Positions 1-8,923 are shown, counted from the first letter of the stretch. The stretch is 64,000 bases of DNA from Sinomonas sp. ASV322 (GCF_030908245.1 NZ_JAVFJJ010000001.1:62001-126000); one strand, 5' to 3'. Numbers and translations are program-made. Notes: generated by a model not told the origin, from the sequence alone.

Positions 1-2
1 CC

Positions 3-1202
3 TGGCAGATGACCAGCGTCCACCGCTTCACCGATCCCGCCTACGCGGACCTCACGCTCGCGATGCGCGACGGCCGCGACCCCGGCGCCCTGTTCGATCA
101 GCTCACCGCACTCGGCCTCGTCCGAATCCACGCGAGCGAGGACGAAGCCCAGACGCACATCGCCGGCACCGCCCGCGAGGGGGTCGTGATCACCGTCGCG
201 TCCATCGAGGAAGCCGCCGCACTCAACGAGAGGATCCGCGCCCGCCGAGTCAAACAGGGCCTCGTCGACGACGCCCGCACGGCCACGGGCAGCGACGGCC
301 TGAGCATCGGATCGGGCGACCTGATCCAGACCCGACACAACGACACCCGGCTCGGCGTCGCCAACCGGCAGACCTGGACCGTGCAGCAGGTCGACGCCGA
401 CGGATCACTGTGGGTGCGCGAGACCGGCACGGGGCGAAAACGCAACGCCAGTGCCCACCTCCCCATCGCCTATGTGGCAGATCACGCGCACCTCTCCTAC
501 GCGGCGACCGCCTACGGCGTCCAGGGCAGGACCGTCGCGGCGTCGCACACGCTGCTCGCCGACCAGACGAGCGCGGCGGCCGTATACGTCGGCATGACCC
601 GCGGCCGCCAGGCGAACCTGCTTCACGTCGTCGCCGAGAACCCCGCCGATGCGCGGGAACAGTTCGTCTCCGCGATGGAACGCGACCGCGCCGACCGCGG
701 CCTCGCCGTCGCCTCGGACCGCGCGGCAGAGGCGATCCGCGGGCTCGTCGACGACGGCCCAGCCAGGCGGGTACGAGACGAAATCGCCGCGCTCACCACC
801 CGCGCCGAGGCCGCCGAGCGTACGGCGACACAGTGGGGCTACGTTGCCGACCTTCTCGCCTCCACGGGTACACGCCGCCCGACACTATCTCTCAGGGAGG
901 AAAGATTGGCCGCCATGGCCCGTGTATTCGGCGTCGAGCAGGTCCGCCGGGCAGCCGCGCGCTACGAACGCGCTAACCCTGACCGCGAAGTTCGGCGGTG
1001 GACAAAGGCCGCAGAAGACGCGCGAACAGAGGCCGAGGCGCTCAGGTCGCTCACCCCGCGCGACGCCGTAGCTCGCATCGAGCGCACCCATGCAGCCGAG
1101 GCGCAGAAGGTCGCAGCCCGCAAGGCTCACCAGGCCGACGCTGAGAGCCTGATGACACGAGGGCGTGCATCTGGCCGGGAGGCCCGCGGCCCGAGTCTTT
1201 GA
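3..1202 (+). CDS. MobF-type conjugative relaxase/helicase (TraA-like), 3' part only
   Basis: This is the C-terminal part of a TraA/MobF relaxase, the enzyme that nicks oriT and unwinds the transferred strand during conjugation. The frame stays open to the left window edge, so the real start lies outside. Visible parts are the RecD/UvrD-like helicase end: an SH3-like strand block beginning GDLIQTRHNDTRLGVANR (about residues 100-130), then YAATAYGVQGRTV and YVGMTRGRQANLL, which correspond to the late helicase motifs (HG.QG and Y..LTR.R). After these comes a charged, probably coiled-coil tail. The N-terminal relaxase Tyr and His triad would be upstream and cannot be seen. The gene argues that the surrounding DNA is or was a conjugative or mobilisable element. 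Family identification is firm; completeness cannot be judged. Confidence 0.85.
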   Translation, partial: WQMTSVHRFTDPAYADLTLAMRDGRDPGALFDQLTALGLVRIHASEDEAQTHIAGTAREGVVITVASIEEAAALNERIRARRVKQGLVDDARTATGSDGLSIGSGDLIQTRHNDTRLGVANRQTWTVQQVDADGSLWVRETGTGRKRNASAHLPIAYVADHAHLSYAATAYGVQGRTVAASHTLLADQTSAAAVYVGMTRGRQANLLHVVAENPADAREQFVSAMERDRADRGLAVASDRAAEAIRGLVDDGPARRVRDEIAALTTRAEAAERTATQWGYVADLLASTGTRRPTLSLREERLAAMARVFGVEQVRRAAARYERANPDREVRRWTKAAEDARTEAEALRSLTPRDAVARIERTHAAEAQKVAARKAHQADAESLMTRGRASGREARGPSL

Positions 1203-1516
1203 ATGAGGCAGCGAATGTGAGGTGGGCGAAGCCGGGTCCCCGACCGCTCCAGCTCGCGAAGTATCTCCACGGACCGCCGGTAGACGCCCGGACGAGGTCC
1301 TCGGGCAGATCCTCGGCGGACGAAGAGTCCCGCTGGGTGCGCTGGTCCGACGGCAGGAGCGATCCTTATATAAACCTCACATAAAGAAACCATGTCTGGA
1401 GAGTTCAGGGTCAGGCTGACCTTTGGGATGACGCCGTGGAGCAGGTGCCCGGTGTACCTTCCCCCGCTCCAGGCAGTTGCTGCCGTGCCTTCGGCTACCC
1501 GCGCCGCCGCCAGCCC
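1203..1516. other. Intergenic stretch, no supported gene
   Basis: These 314 bases after the relaxase hold only short frames without recognisable protein character. I see no tRNA, terminator or repeat. The right end runs into the -10 box of the next gene. Confidence 0.5.
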
Positions 1517-1522
1517 TATGCT
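1517..1522 (+). promoter_or_regulatory. -10 box TATGCT for a leaderless start
   Basis: TATGCT sits exactly six bases before the ATG at 1529 and no Shine-Dalgarno sequence is present, so transcription should start at or next to the A of the ATG. The same arrangement occurs at several other genes in this window. It decides the start of the following gene over an upstream in-frame ATG at 1436. Confidence 0.55.
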
Positions 1523-1528
1523 TCATTC

Positions 1529-2224
1529 ATGGGGAACAAACCACAGCAAAGCCCGCATCTCTTCAAAGTGTTCGCCAGCGGAGATCGCGAGAGCCTCATC
1601 GTGCGGTATCCATATCAAGACGAATCTGACGTCGAATTCGGGTATGTCGAGGCAGCAAGGCGGCTCGCTGCGTCATTCCAGGGACAGCCGATTGATGACG
1701 CGATCCTGATGCCGTTCATGTACCTATGGCGCCACGCGGTTGAACTGTCACTGAAACAACAGATCAAGTACGCAGCAAAACTCAGGCGGGTGAACGGCGA
1801 ACAGGATGCATCACTCGATCCCCAGAGACTTCGGGGATGGCTCATGAGAACGCACAGTCTGAGGGATATGGCTACAGAGTTGGCTGGGCATTTCGCCCAT
1901 CTCGACCTGCCCGAAATGCCGACCGACACACGCCGCACTCTCTCATGGCTAATCGAGGCGGATCCGAAGGGCCAGACCTTCCGCTACTCAGGCGGGCTTC
2001 CGGACACGCAGGACTTTATCGACTTCCACGCACTCGGCAAATGCCTTGAGGAGACCTACAACATGGTGTCTGCCGGAATTGATGTGCTTGGGGCCTACGG
2101 CGAGGCGCAGGAAGATTTCCTCGTCGAACGGCGCGAGTTCGAGGCGGAGATGCGCGCTGAGTTCGAGGCGGAGATGCGCGCCGAGTATGCGGAGGAGATG
2201 GGGAGCTACGGCGACTACGCGTGA
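1529..2224 (+). CDS. Uncharacterised helical protein, HEPN-like
   Basis: A 231-residue protein with no enzyme family that I can name with certainty. The segment PFMYLWRHAVELSLKQQ (about residues 62-78), then a THSLRDM helix and a late FIDFHALGKCLEETYNM helix, resembles small all-helical HEPN-like proteins common in mobile islands. The Arg-His pair is there, but the canonical Rx4-6H spacing is not convincing. The C-terminus is a repetitive acidic helix made of units close to EFEAEMRA, encoded by a 24-bp tandem repeat. An ATG at 1436 is also in frame; I prefer 1529 because it has a TATGCT box six bases upstream and conserved-looking sequence begins there. Its place beside a relaxase suggests island cargo. 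The HEPN assignment is a guess. Confidence 0.6.
   Translation: MGNKPQQSPHLFKVFASGDRESLIVRYPYQDESDVEFGYVEAARRLAASFQGQPIDDAILMPFMYLWRHAVELSLKQQIKYAAKLRRVNGEQDASLDPQRLRGWLMRTHSLRDMATELAGHFAHLDLPEMPTDTRRTLSWLIEADPKGQTFRYSGGLPDTQDFIDFHALGKCLEETYNMVSAGIDVLGAYGEAQEDFLVERREFEAEMRAEFEAEMRAEYAEEMGSYGDYA
2135..2206 (+). repeat. 24-bp tandem repeat inside a coding region
   Basis: Units begin at 2135, 2159 and 2183. The first two are near identical (GAGTTCGAGGCGGAGATGCG and on) and the third is degenerate. They encode EFEAEMRA, EFEAEMRA and EYAEEMGS, extending an acidic C-terminal helix. The repeat stays in frame, so copy number changes would alter only protein length. Confidence 0.8.
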
Positions 2225-2318
2225 GTGACGGGCCCGTTAGCCGAACTCCCGGCGGGTGCGAGGGCCCCGCGCGGTTTGGGCCGCACCGCGTGTGGAGCTG
2301 GTTCTCTGTGGCGGAGGA

Positions 2319-2348
2319 AGATCTAATCAAAGGCGTTTGATGAGATCT
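2319..2348. repeat. Inverted repeat, 13-bp arms with a GGCG loop
   Basis: AGATCTAATCAAA at 2319-2331 is mirrored by TTTGATGAGATCT at 2336-2348, with one mismatch and a four-base loop. No T-tract follows, so a classic intrinsic terminator is unlikely. An operator, a structured RNA element or a transfer-related site are all possible. It lies 95 bases after the HEPN-like gene. Confidence 0.65.
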
Positions 2349-2386
2349 CTCCCAGCTGATGGACCGGGTCAGCAAGGAAGTGCCGT

Positions 2387-2482
2387 CCCCTCACCGTGCA
2401 TCTCATCGTGCGGGTCTTACGCACATCACGCCGGGCCGCATTCGTGCGCCGCCGGCGAGGGGTCCGCACACACGGTGAGGGG
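2387..2482. repeat. Long inverted repeat enclosing a second hairpin
   Basis: CCCCTCACCGTG (2387-2398) is perfectly mirrored by CACGGTGAGGGG (2471-2482) over 72 bases. Inside, GTGCG...CGCAC around 2407-2423 forms a further small hairpin. Another, CGTGAT...ATCACG, lies just outside at 2551-2569. The interval 2225-2643 has no supported gene, so these nested repeats are its only structure. A non-coding RNA, an oriT-like region or the remains of an element end could explain it; none can be shown from sequence alone. Confidence 0.55.
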
Positions 2483-2643
2483 TCGCCTTACGGGCGGACG
2501 CAAATGGAGGAACTGTTAAGTGGGCTCCAGCTAGGCCTGTAGGCTCTGGTCGTGATTGCTTACATCACGCCATTGATGAACCGCTTGGCGCTATCACGAG
2601 CGGGGCGTGGGAGCAGGTGCAGGATTCTTCGATATCGTGAAGG

Positions 2644-3436
2644 ATGCCTCTTCTTGGCCGTGAGCTGCCACCGTCCGTGATGTCACTGCCACTTCTCGTC
2701 TACAGGCTGCCGGTGGGCCCCGATGGGTGCCCGTGATGCTGGATCAAGGAACCGGATTCCTGGTCCGCCATGAAGAGCAGCTATATCTGATCACCAACTG
2801 GCATGTGGTGACCTGCAGGAAACCCGTCACGGGCGAAAATAATGGGGGATCTTCCTCCCTTCCCGAGTACCTCGAGGTGAGTTTCCCTTTCCTTCTCGGC
2901 GGAGATCTGTATTGGACGCTCCAACGCCTCAACCTGTACGACACACATACGCGGAAAGCCCGATGGCTAGTGCATCCATATGCGCCTCCAATGAAGGGAG
3001 GGACGGACGTTATCGCCTTGCCTATCGGCAAAGAACCTTCCAGTGTCTACGCATATTCGCTTGAAGACGCACTGGATCCTCGCGAGCTCAGTCCTGGCGC
3101 CGAGCTCAGTATTGTGGGCTATCCGTTCAAGGTAAACCCCAGCACGGCAATTTGGACTCGCGCGACAGTTGCATCTGAGCCACCACATGGATTTGAGGAT
3201 GATCCTGTCTACTTGGTCGATGCGCGCAGCAGGCCGGGACAGTCCGGCTCGTCGTCGCCGCAGATTCTCGTCTAGGGATCGATGGGCACCGCAAGTCGGT
3301 CGGCGGTGGATGGACGCTCGCAGGGATCTATGCGGGGCGGGTCCGTGACGACCTGGATCTCGGGCGGGTGTGGTGGCCAGTTGTGATTCGTGAGATCCTG
3401 CAGCACATGCAGACTGACCGGCTTTCCTTCGAGTAA
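2644..3436 (+). pseudogene. Trypsin-like serine peptidase broken by two single-base frameshifts
   Basis: Three consecutive frames together read as one S1-type (trypsin-like) peptidase. From ATG 2644, after GAAGG, the frame encodes MPLLGRELPPSVMSLPLLVY and stops just after 2726. One missing base near 2726 would restore LPVGPDG-PVMLDQGTGFLV in the next frame, which carries the catalytic His (ITNWHVV), an Asp (GTDVIALPI) and the Ser (RPGQSGS). That frame stops at 3274. A second missing base near 3250 would continue it as VVAADSRLGIDGH...GWTLAGIYAG...VWWPVVIREIL to a TAA at 3434. Both shifts are in the same direction. The middle frame alone could be translated from GTG 2727 but would lack the protein's first and last strands. 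Real decay is more likely than two sequencing errors, though errors are not excluded. Confidence 0.75.
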
Positions 3437-3552
3437 TAAGACGTTGTCAGGCCCGCAAAAGCACCGCCTTACAGGCAACTCGTGCCGTCGTGCGGGCATG
3501 GAACCGCTAATAGTTGAATTGGTCGGTTGAACGTGAGCGAGAGGACGTCAGA

Positions 3553-4587
3553 ATGAGCTCGCCGAGTTCGAAAGCACGCCGCGCGGCGCACGCAGCACAA
3601 GTCACGGCCCGCAGCGCGCAGAGTTCCGGCAGGATCAAGTGTTACGTGGAGCGCTTCGAACGCCCCGACGGGATGCCTGACCTCCGCCTTCGCGAGAAAT
3701 TGACCCGACGGACGGTGCGGGTTCTCACTAACCAATCGATGCTTCAGCCGTTCGCGCCGATGTCGAATCTGCTTCAGGACTGTTATTCCCACGGCGGCGG
3801 GCTTATTGAGCCTCGGAACCGTAAGGAGCACGTCGCCATCGTCGCACCGATCGTTACGCAGAACGCGCAAGAGATCACGGTGTGGCTCGATGACAAGTTC
3901 TCCGTGACGGTCAACATCCTGACCGCGGGCATCGTCTCTCCGCCTGTCTCCGTCTGGTGCTACGTCGAGGAGTACCCCGGCGAGAACGATAGTCTCGGCC
4001 TCCGACTCCGCCAGAAGGTTACCGGCCGCAAGGTCGAGATGTACGGCAAGAACAAGGACCACTTGACCAAGTTCCTTGCCAGCCCTCGCTTCACTGGCGC
4101 GTACAAGCTCATGCCGAACCTCTACGAGAAGGACGGATACCACGACTACGTGCTGGTGTCTGGCGGGACTGCCGTGGACTCGTACGACGTGGTCCTCTTC
4201 GAAGACGACGCCCAACTCACATACCTGCTCGGCCCGACACCGGATACCGCGTACCGGGACGCGTTCCGGGTTCTAAAAGAGGAGTCTGCGGCCGCGGCGC
4301 ACTCACGCACGGCAATGACGCATTTCGAGGGTGGCCGATACCGCGAGGCTGTACTCTCCGCCCGTCTCGCGGTCGAGATGGCCTGCGGCGGGGGTGGTGC
4401 GGATGTGAAGCGTCGTCTCGATGGGGCGCCCCAGAATGTTTCGACAGCCGGCGCCACCCTTTTTGCGAGGCGCAATATCGCCGTCCATGAGGGCGGCACG
4501 AGAGTCGAACAGCCGGACGCCCTGGAAGCGATCCGCGCGATGATGCGCCTCCTTGACTACCTGGAGCTGAAGGGCGGCCAACCGTGA
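3553..4587 (+). CDS. Uncharacterised protein with C-terminal HEPN RNase-type motif
   Basis: A 344-residue protein. The C-terminal ~85 residues form a helical module ending in FARRNIAVHEGG, in which R307 and H312 match the catalytic R(N)x4-6H signature of HEPN RNases, the effector domain of many toxins and abortive-infection proteins. The first ~230 residues contain two related segments, CYVERFERPDGMPDLRLREK and CYVEEYPGENDSLGLRLRQK, each followed by a TxRxV strand, so the N-terminus looks like an internal duplication of an unknown domain. The start at ATG 3553 is chosen for the GAGAGG sequence nine bases upstream; a further in-frame ATG at 3514 has none. It is a single gene, flanked by the broken peptidase and a DUF4365 gene. 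A defence role is inferred from the motif and setting. Confidence 0.7.
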   Translation: MSSPSSKARRAAHAAQVTARSAQSSGRIKCYVERFERPDGMPDLRLREKLTRRTVRVLTNQSMLQPFAPMSNLLQDCYSHGGGLIEPRNRKEHVAIVAPIVTQNAQEITVWLDDKFSVTVNILTAGIVSPPVSVWCYVEEYPGENDSLGLRLRQKVTGRKVEMYGKNKDHLTKFLASPRFTGAYKLMPNLYEKDGYHDYVLVSGGTAVDSYDVVLFEDDAQLTYLLGPTPDTAYRDAFRVLKEESAAAAHSRTAMTHFEGGRYREAVLSARLAVEMACGGGGADVKRRLDGAPQNVSTAGATLFARRNIAVHEGGTRVEQPDALEAIRAMMRLLDYLELKGGQP

Positions 4588-5033
4588 TTGTCGAGCCAGC
4601 GGCAGTGCGCGCCTCGCTAGCCACCACCCTCAGAGCATAGGTGCTGATTGCTGGCTTGAATCGGTTGGGGATGTCCGAGCCTCCGCTGAGGGACCCCATC
4701 GGAGCGTTAGGAGTGTCCGGTAGGCCTTCCTTATGGGCCTCAGGCGCCGTGCGTGCGTCAGAAGCGACATCACCTGCCACTACTCGGCCGTCTCATCAAA
4801 CGTCCGTATTCCCAGAACCTGCGAGAGTCCAAGTGAGACTCATTGCTGAGACGCGTTGTCTACTCCCATACGGGCGTTTAGAGCAGTGCGGAGGTGCACC
4901 GGCCGTTCGCTCAAAGGAACCTTTCTCTAGACTGCGTCCATCCCGCGTCTGTGGCCACGCAGAAACGACACGCAACCCCGCACTCCGCGCGGAGCGAACT
5001 TGATGCAAGGATGCGTGAAGCCCCGGGCGATCG
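4588..5033. other. Intergenic stretch between convergent genes, nothing recognised
   Basis: These 446 bases separate two converging genes. I find no coding frame with protein-like character, no strong hairpin with a T-tract and no RNA gene. Confidence 0.5.
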
Positions 5034-7832
5034 TCAGGCGCCACCCCATCCTCGTTCCAAGATGAGCTGGCCCGTCTTTTCGCGGACCGCGGGTGAAGCG
5101 TGATGAGCCAGAGCTTTCAGGATGTTGCTGACACCGTCGTTCAGGTCTTCACCTGTCGAGACTCCAGAAAGTACCGCAAAGGGGATGCTCTCTCCACCAG
5201 CTGCCGAGATACGGGCCAACTCGTTGACGAATGCCTGTGAGATTGTCGGATCGGACGCGACTCGCTGGGCAAGTCCGCGTGCTGCTCGCGCCGCAACCTC
5301 CTTCTCGCCATCCATGGTGAGCGCCAAGATCGTTACCTCATAGCCGGACCTTCGAGCCATCAGGTCGCAAGCGGCCCGCTTTGAGTCTCTGTCACCAACG
5401 AGCAGCGCCGCCAGCAAGTCGTTCCAGTCTTCCGCCTGCGGGTCCAGTTCAAGCAGCAGTTCGGTGGCAGGCGCAGCAATGGATTTGAGGCCCGACATGC
5501 CGTCCACGTACTTGCTCGGCGGCGCCTCGCGGAGTCGCCGAGCAGCCGCAACCAATTCCTCACGATAGGCCATGGGGACCTGGCCGTAGTGTCCTGCGAC
5601 GATCTTCAGAGCATCGAACATCCGCTCGGGAACGTCGACAACTGCGGTGAGCGCGCCGATCGTTGTGGCCCATGCTCTTTCACGGGCCTCGGCTGGCCCG
5701 TTGAGAGCGAGAACCGTTGCGAGACGGTAGTAGTCCTGTTCGCCGATCGAGATGCCGTTTGTCGGCAGCTTGTAGCTCTCCAGGACCGTGTCGCAGCGGT
5801 CGAGGAGCACCGATGCCTCATCGGCGGCGATTTGGGTGACGTCGTTCGCGCCGCTGAGAGCGGTGAGATCGCCGTGCAGCAGGGCAGCGCGCACAACCTT
5901 TCGGGCGCGGGTGGAGCGGGGGGCAAGCACATCGCGGAACAACTTCCGCTGCCAAGTGATCGGCTCGTCTTCCGTGTCGAAGGCGGCGAGCTCGGCATCA
6001 AGGACATCGGGGCTGAACGAATGCAGCAGTCTCGTGAGAGGACTTTCTAGCAACTGATCGGCCTCGTCGGGAAGGACTGTTGCGAACTCGATGACGGCTG
6101 CTTGCTCAGCGTCCGTGAGGTGTCGTCTGAGCCCTCGGATCGCGGCCAGCACCTTGTGATGGGCTTGGTAGCGCAGCGCGAAGTGTTCATAGAACTCTTG
6201 GGGAGCCGAGAGAGTCTGCAGGAGCAGGTCGAGCCAGGGTCTTGCCTGGTCTTCGGTGAAGTGATCGCCTGCCTGCGCGAGCAGTTCGAGGTCGGCATGG
6301 ATGGAGAGCGAAGTTGCATGATCAGGTGTCGCGATGTTCGCGAGTGCCGAAAGCTCGCTGACGGGCCCGTCGGCACGAACCTTCTGGAGCGCGAGCTTGA
6401 GCGCATCGGTATCGCCGATCTGGCGGAGCGATTCGAGGCTTGTGTGGACATCCGCGTCGCCATCGGGAGGCGTGACCAAGTCGGTTTGAGCCAGCAGGCC
6501 CATATAGCCTCGCCAGCTGCCGAAATCACCGGCTAGGCGTGCGGTCAAAGCTGCTGAGAAGAGGTCGTTGTGGGCGGACTCGGTCCCGGCGATCATGATC
6601 GCAGTGTCACCGGCCCACTTCTTGAAGCGCTTCTCCGCGTCCACTTCAAGTCCGTGGGCAGCCGAATGCGTTCTCCACCAGGAGGCAGAATTATCGGCCG
6701 CCGTGACGGCCGCGGCCACGTCACCGGAGAGTACGGGCGACAGGTCGAAAAGACCGAGGATGCATGCAGCGCGTAGGGCAGAGGTGGTCAAGTCCAGTGT
6801 GAGCGCGGCCGCGGTGACCAGGCATGCTTCGAGAATCGACTTGGCCTCTGCGAGGTTGCCCTGGAGTCGTCGCACGTGGGCAAGGTGTACGCCCAGCCAC
6901 ACCTGGTCCGCCGAGACTTCATCAGCGTCTTGGGCTGCGGTTAGTGTCTCGGCAGCCTTGAGGAGGTCGTAGCGGTCGATTGCGGCCGTTGCCGTGCAAA
7001 TTGCGAGTGCGACCTGCAGCGATCGAGGGAAGTCGTGTGCGTCAACGGATACTAGAGCAGGGGCATCCCCGAGGACCCACTTGTGGACGGCTGCTGCGAA
7101 TCGCCAGCCTGGGTCATTGCCGACGAATGCCTCTTCAACGCTCGGGACGTCGGGACGCTGCTGCGCGAAGTACGGCCACTGATCTGGGTCGCCGGCGGCG
7201 CTGGTCCCGACCGCCTCTGCCCAGTTGATGTCCGATGAGTAGCCCTTGTTGCGGTGAGGCGCGACCAACCGTGGCGTAAGGAGGCCGTATCGCGCCCAGC
7301 TGGTCTCCGGGACCTGCGTTACCGAGAAAGTCCACCTCGCTCCCTCGAAGGAGAGAAGCTTTCGGGCCTCGGTCACGAGCTCGATCCAGCGTGGCTTCCA
7401 GCTGGCGTCGAGCACTTGATCGGCGGGCACGAAGACTTTGATCCCATCGCCGGTGTCCTCGATCGTCTTGGGATCGAGCACGGTCCAGACACGCCTCGTC
7501 ATGTCCGTGCTCTGCAGAATAAGGAGGTGCGGGACGTGGTGGTTGATCCAGTACTCAGCATGCTTCTTGTCGGACTCGCGGAACCACCAGCCACTCCGCC
7601 CTTCTACGACGCCAGGCTCGCGAAAGGAAGTCGGCCCGGTCTTCACCTGTGCACCGAGGAGCATCCTCAGATCCGTGAGGTCGTCAGCGCGGAGCTGAAT
7701 GAAGAGATCGGTGCCGAGATCATGCTTGTGGGTCTTGAGCGGACCCCAACCGATTCCGCTGAAAAAGGCGACCGCTTGGTCCTCCCCAAACTCCCCAAGC
7801 TGCACAGAGGGCGGCTGCCGCATCGAGTCCAC
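5034..7832 (-). CDS. DUF4365 domain protein with long helical C-terminal region
   Basis: A 932-residue protein. Residues about 10-160 match DUF4365, a nuclease-fold-like domain: GEFGEDQAVAFFSGIGWGP, HDLGTDLFIQLRA and GAQVKTGPTSFREP give the E...D...QxK spacing typical of PD-(D/E)XK-related enzymes. The remaining ~750 residues are alpha-helical and rich in short Ala/Leu repeats, resembling TPR or HEAT-like scaffolds (for example LAHVRRLQGNLAEAKSILEA). No helicase or NTPase motif is visible. The start is either GTG 7832 or ATG 7823; neither has a clear ribosome binding site. It stands alone on the minus strand within the island. A sensor-plus-nuclease defence protein is a reasonable hypothesis; DUF4365 is known from island proteins but its activity here is unproven. 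Confidence 0.75.
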   Translation of the reverse strand: MDSMRQPPSVQLGEFGEDQAVAFFSGIGWGPLKTHKHDLGTDLFIQLRADDLTDLRMLLGAQVKTGPTSFREPGVVEGRSGWWFRESDKKHAEYWINHHVPHLLILQSTDMTRRVWTVLDPKTIEDTGDGIKVFVPADQVLDASWKPRWIELVTEARKLLSFEGARWTFSVTQVPETSWARYGLLTPRLVAPHRNKGYSSDINWAEAVGTSAAGDPDQWPYFAQQRPDVPSVEEAFVGNDPGWRFAAAVHKWVLGDAPALVSVDAHDFPRSLQVALAICTATAAIDRYDLLKAAETLTAAQDADEVSADQVWLGVHLAHVRRLQGNLAEAKSILEACLVTAAALTLDLTTSALRAACILGLFDLSPVLSGDVAAAVTAADNSASWWRTHSAAHGLEVDAEKRFKKWAGDTAIMIAGTESAHNDLFSAALTARLAGDFGSWRGYMGLLAQTDLVTPPDGDADVHTSLESLRQIGDTDALKLALQKVRADGPVSELSALANIATPDHATSLSIHADLELLAQAGDHFTEDQARPWLDLLLQTLSAPQEFYEHFALRYQAHHKVLAAIRGLRRHLTDAEQAAVIEFATVLPDEADQLLESPLTRLLHSFSPDVLDAELAAFDTEDEPITWQRKLFRDVLAPRSTRARKVVRAALLHGDLTALSGANDVTQIAADEASVLLDRCDTVLESYKLPTNGISIGEQDYYRLATVLALNGPAEARERAWATTIGALTAVVDVPERMFDALKIVAGHYGQVPMAYREELVAAARRLREAPPSKYVDGMSGLKSIAAPATELLLELDPQAEDWNDLLAALLVGDRDSKRAACDLMARRSGYEVTILALTMDGEKEVAARAARGLAQRVASDPTISQAFVNELARISAAGGESIPFAVLSGVSTGEDLNDGVSNILKALAHHASPAVREKTGQLILERGWGGA

Positions 7833-8411
7833 TACGCCACCATCGCGACGAACGTGTCGTACAACCCAAACCGCTGGAGCTCTTTGGGTGAGGAGATGTT
7901 GGTGTATGACAGCCCATTGTCCTCATAACGTTGGAAAGCGAACAGGGGCTGGTTCACATGGGCGGCGTTGATCATCTTTCCATTCTGTCCGCAGTCATGG
8001 TGGGTACCGCGGAAGTTAGCTTAGACGGGGTGGCGCAGACTTCGTTCGCCGTGACCGCATTCACTGCCTGCAGGGGCTCGCGCATCTGACCGCAAGCGCC
8101 ACCGAGCGCATTCGTGTGGCTGCAGTGACCGGCTGACCGCCGTTCGCGGCCATCTTCAAGACCTCCAAGAGAAGGACGGCGCGACCCTGCTCGGCGGGCC
8201 GGCACGGTCGCGCTGGCTTGAGGAGGCGGCCCCTGCATCGAGACTGAGCAGGAGCGGGATTCGGCGGCTGGTGGAGCTTTCTCGTCCCGAGCGTATCCAT
8301 CACGCCGCCGACAGTGCCTCAGACCACCCAGCCCGGCGCGCACGGGACACGACAGGACAAGGACCGGAGGCGAGGCCGGCCTTAGGCGCGACATGCGAAG
8401 GGGCCCCGCTC
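7833..8411. other. Intergenic stretch, nothing recognised
   Basis: About 580 bases between the DUF4365 gene and an insertion sequence remnant. Open frames exist on both strands but read as low-complexity Arg/Pro/Ala strings typical of GC-rich non-coding DNA. No RNA gene or repeat was found. Confidence 0.45.
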
Positions 8412-8783
8412 TGAACTGCTCCCTTGGAGTTGGACTGAGAAAATCAGTTCCATCACCAGGGGAGCAGTTCCTATGCATCGGATGAGTTCGTTGTCTGCTG
8501 AGCAGCGCGAGGCGTCCTTTGCCCTGTTCGGGCGGGGTTTGGCGGATGGGCCGCGGCGTCGACGCTGGAGGTGAGCCGCTGGCCGGTCAGGATGCTGTAC
8601 CCGCGGTGGCGGATCCATGGCAGAGGAGCGCTGGTGAGACAGCCCGAGAATCGACCGTATTCATTCGAGTTCAAGCTCGGCCTCGTCCAGCGGTTCCTGG
8701 GCTGGGAGGCATCCGCGGACAAGCGGGCGCAGGAGCACGGTGTGAGGAACGTCCATGGGCTCGCCGGGAGCGCCAATGCGTGA
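8412..8783 (+). mobile_element. Decayed IS3-family-like transposase orfA with left terminal repeat
   Basis: TGAACTGCTCCC at 8412-8423 resembles an insertion sequence end, and part of it recurs inverted at 8459-8470 just ahead of the ATG at 8473. The frame from 8473, preceded by AGGGGAG, reads MHRMSSLSAEQREASFALFG like the helix-turn-helix OrfA of IS3-type elements. A shift near 8547 moves it to a second frame reading AASTLEVSRWPVRMLYPRWR and then YSFEFKLGLVQRFLGWEA, the familiar second half of that protein, which then degenerates and stops at 8783. No orfB (DDE) sequence or right end follows. This is a non-functional relic. Confidence 0.7.
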
Positions 8784-8923
8784 TATTAGGGAAGGCCTGT
8801 GAATTCGGGAAATGCGCATGCTCGCGTCTGGGCAGTTGACTTCGGAAGCAACAGCTGGTCCCACCGTCTGCTAGTGTCATTCTAGGTTAGGGCTGCGACG
8901 CCGATTAATTCTGAAGGACGGAA

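Noticed and set aside
7972-8478. 168-codon minus-strand frame left of the IS relic
   Set aside because: Low-complexity composition, no ribosome site and partly overlapping the IS end; not supported as a gene.
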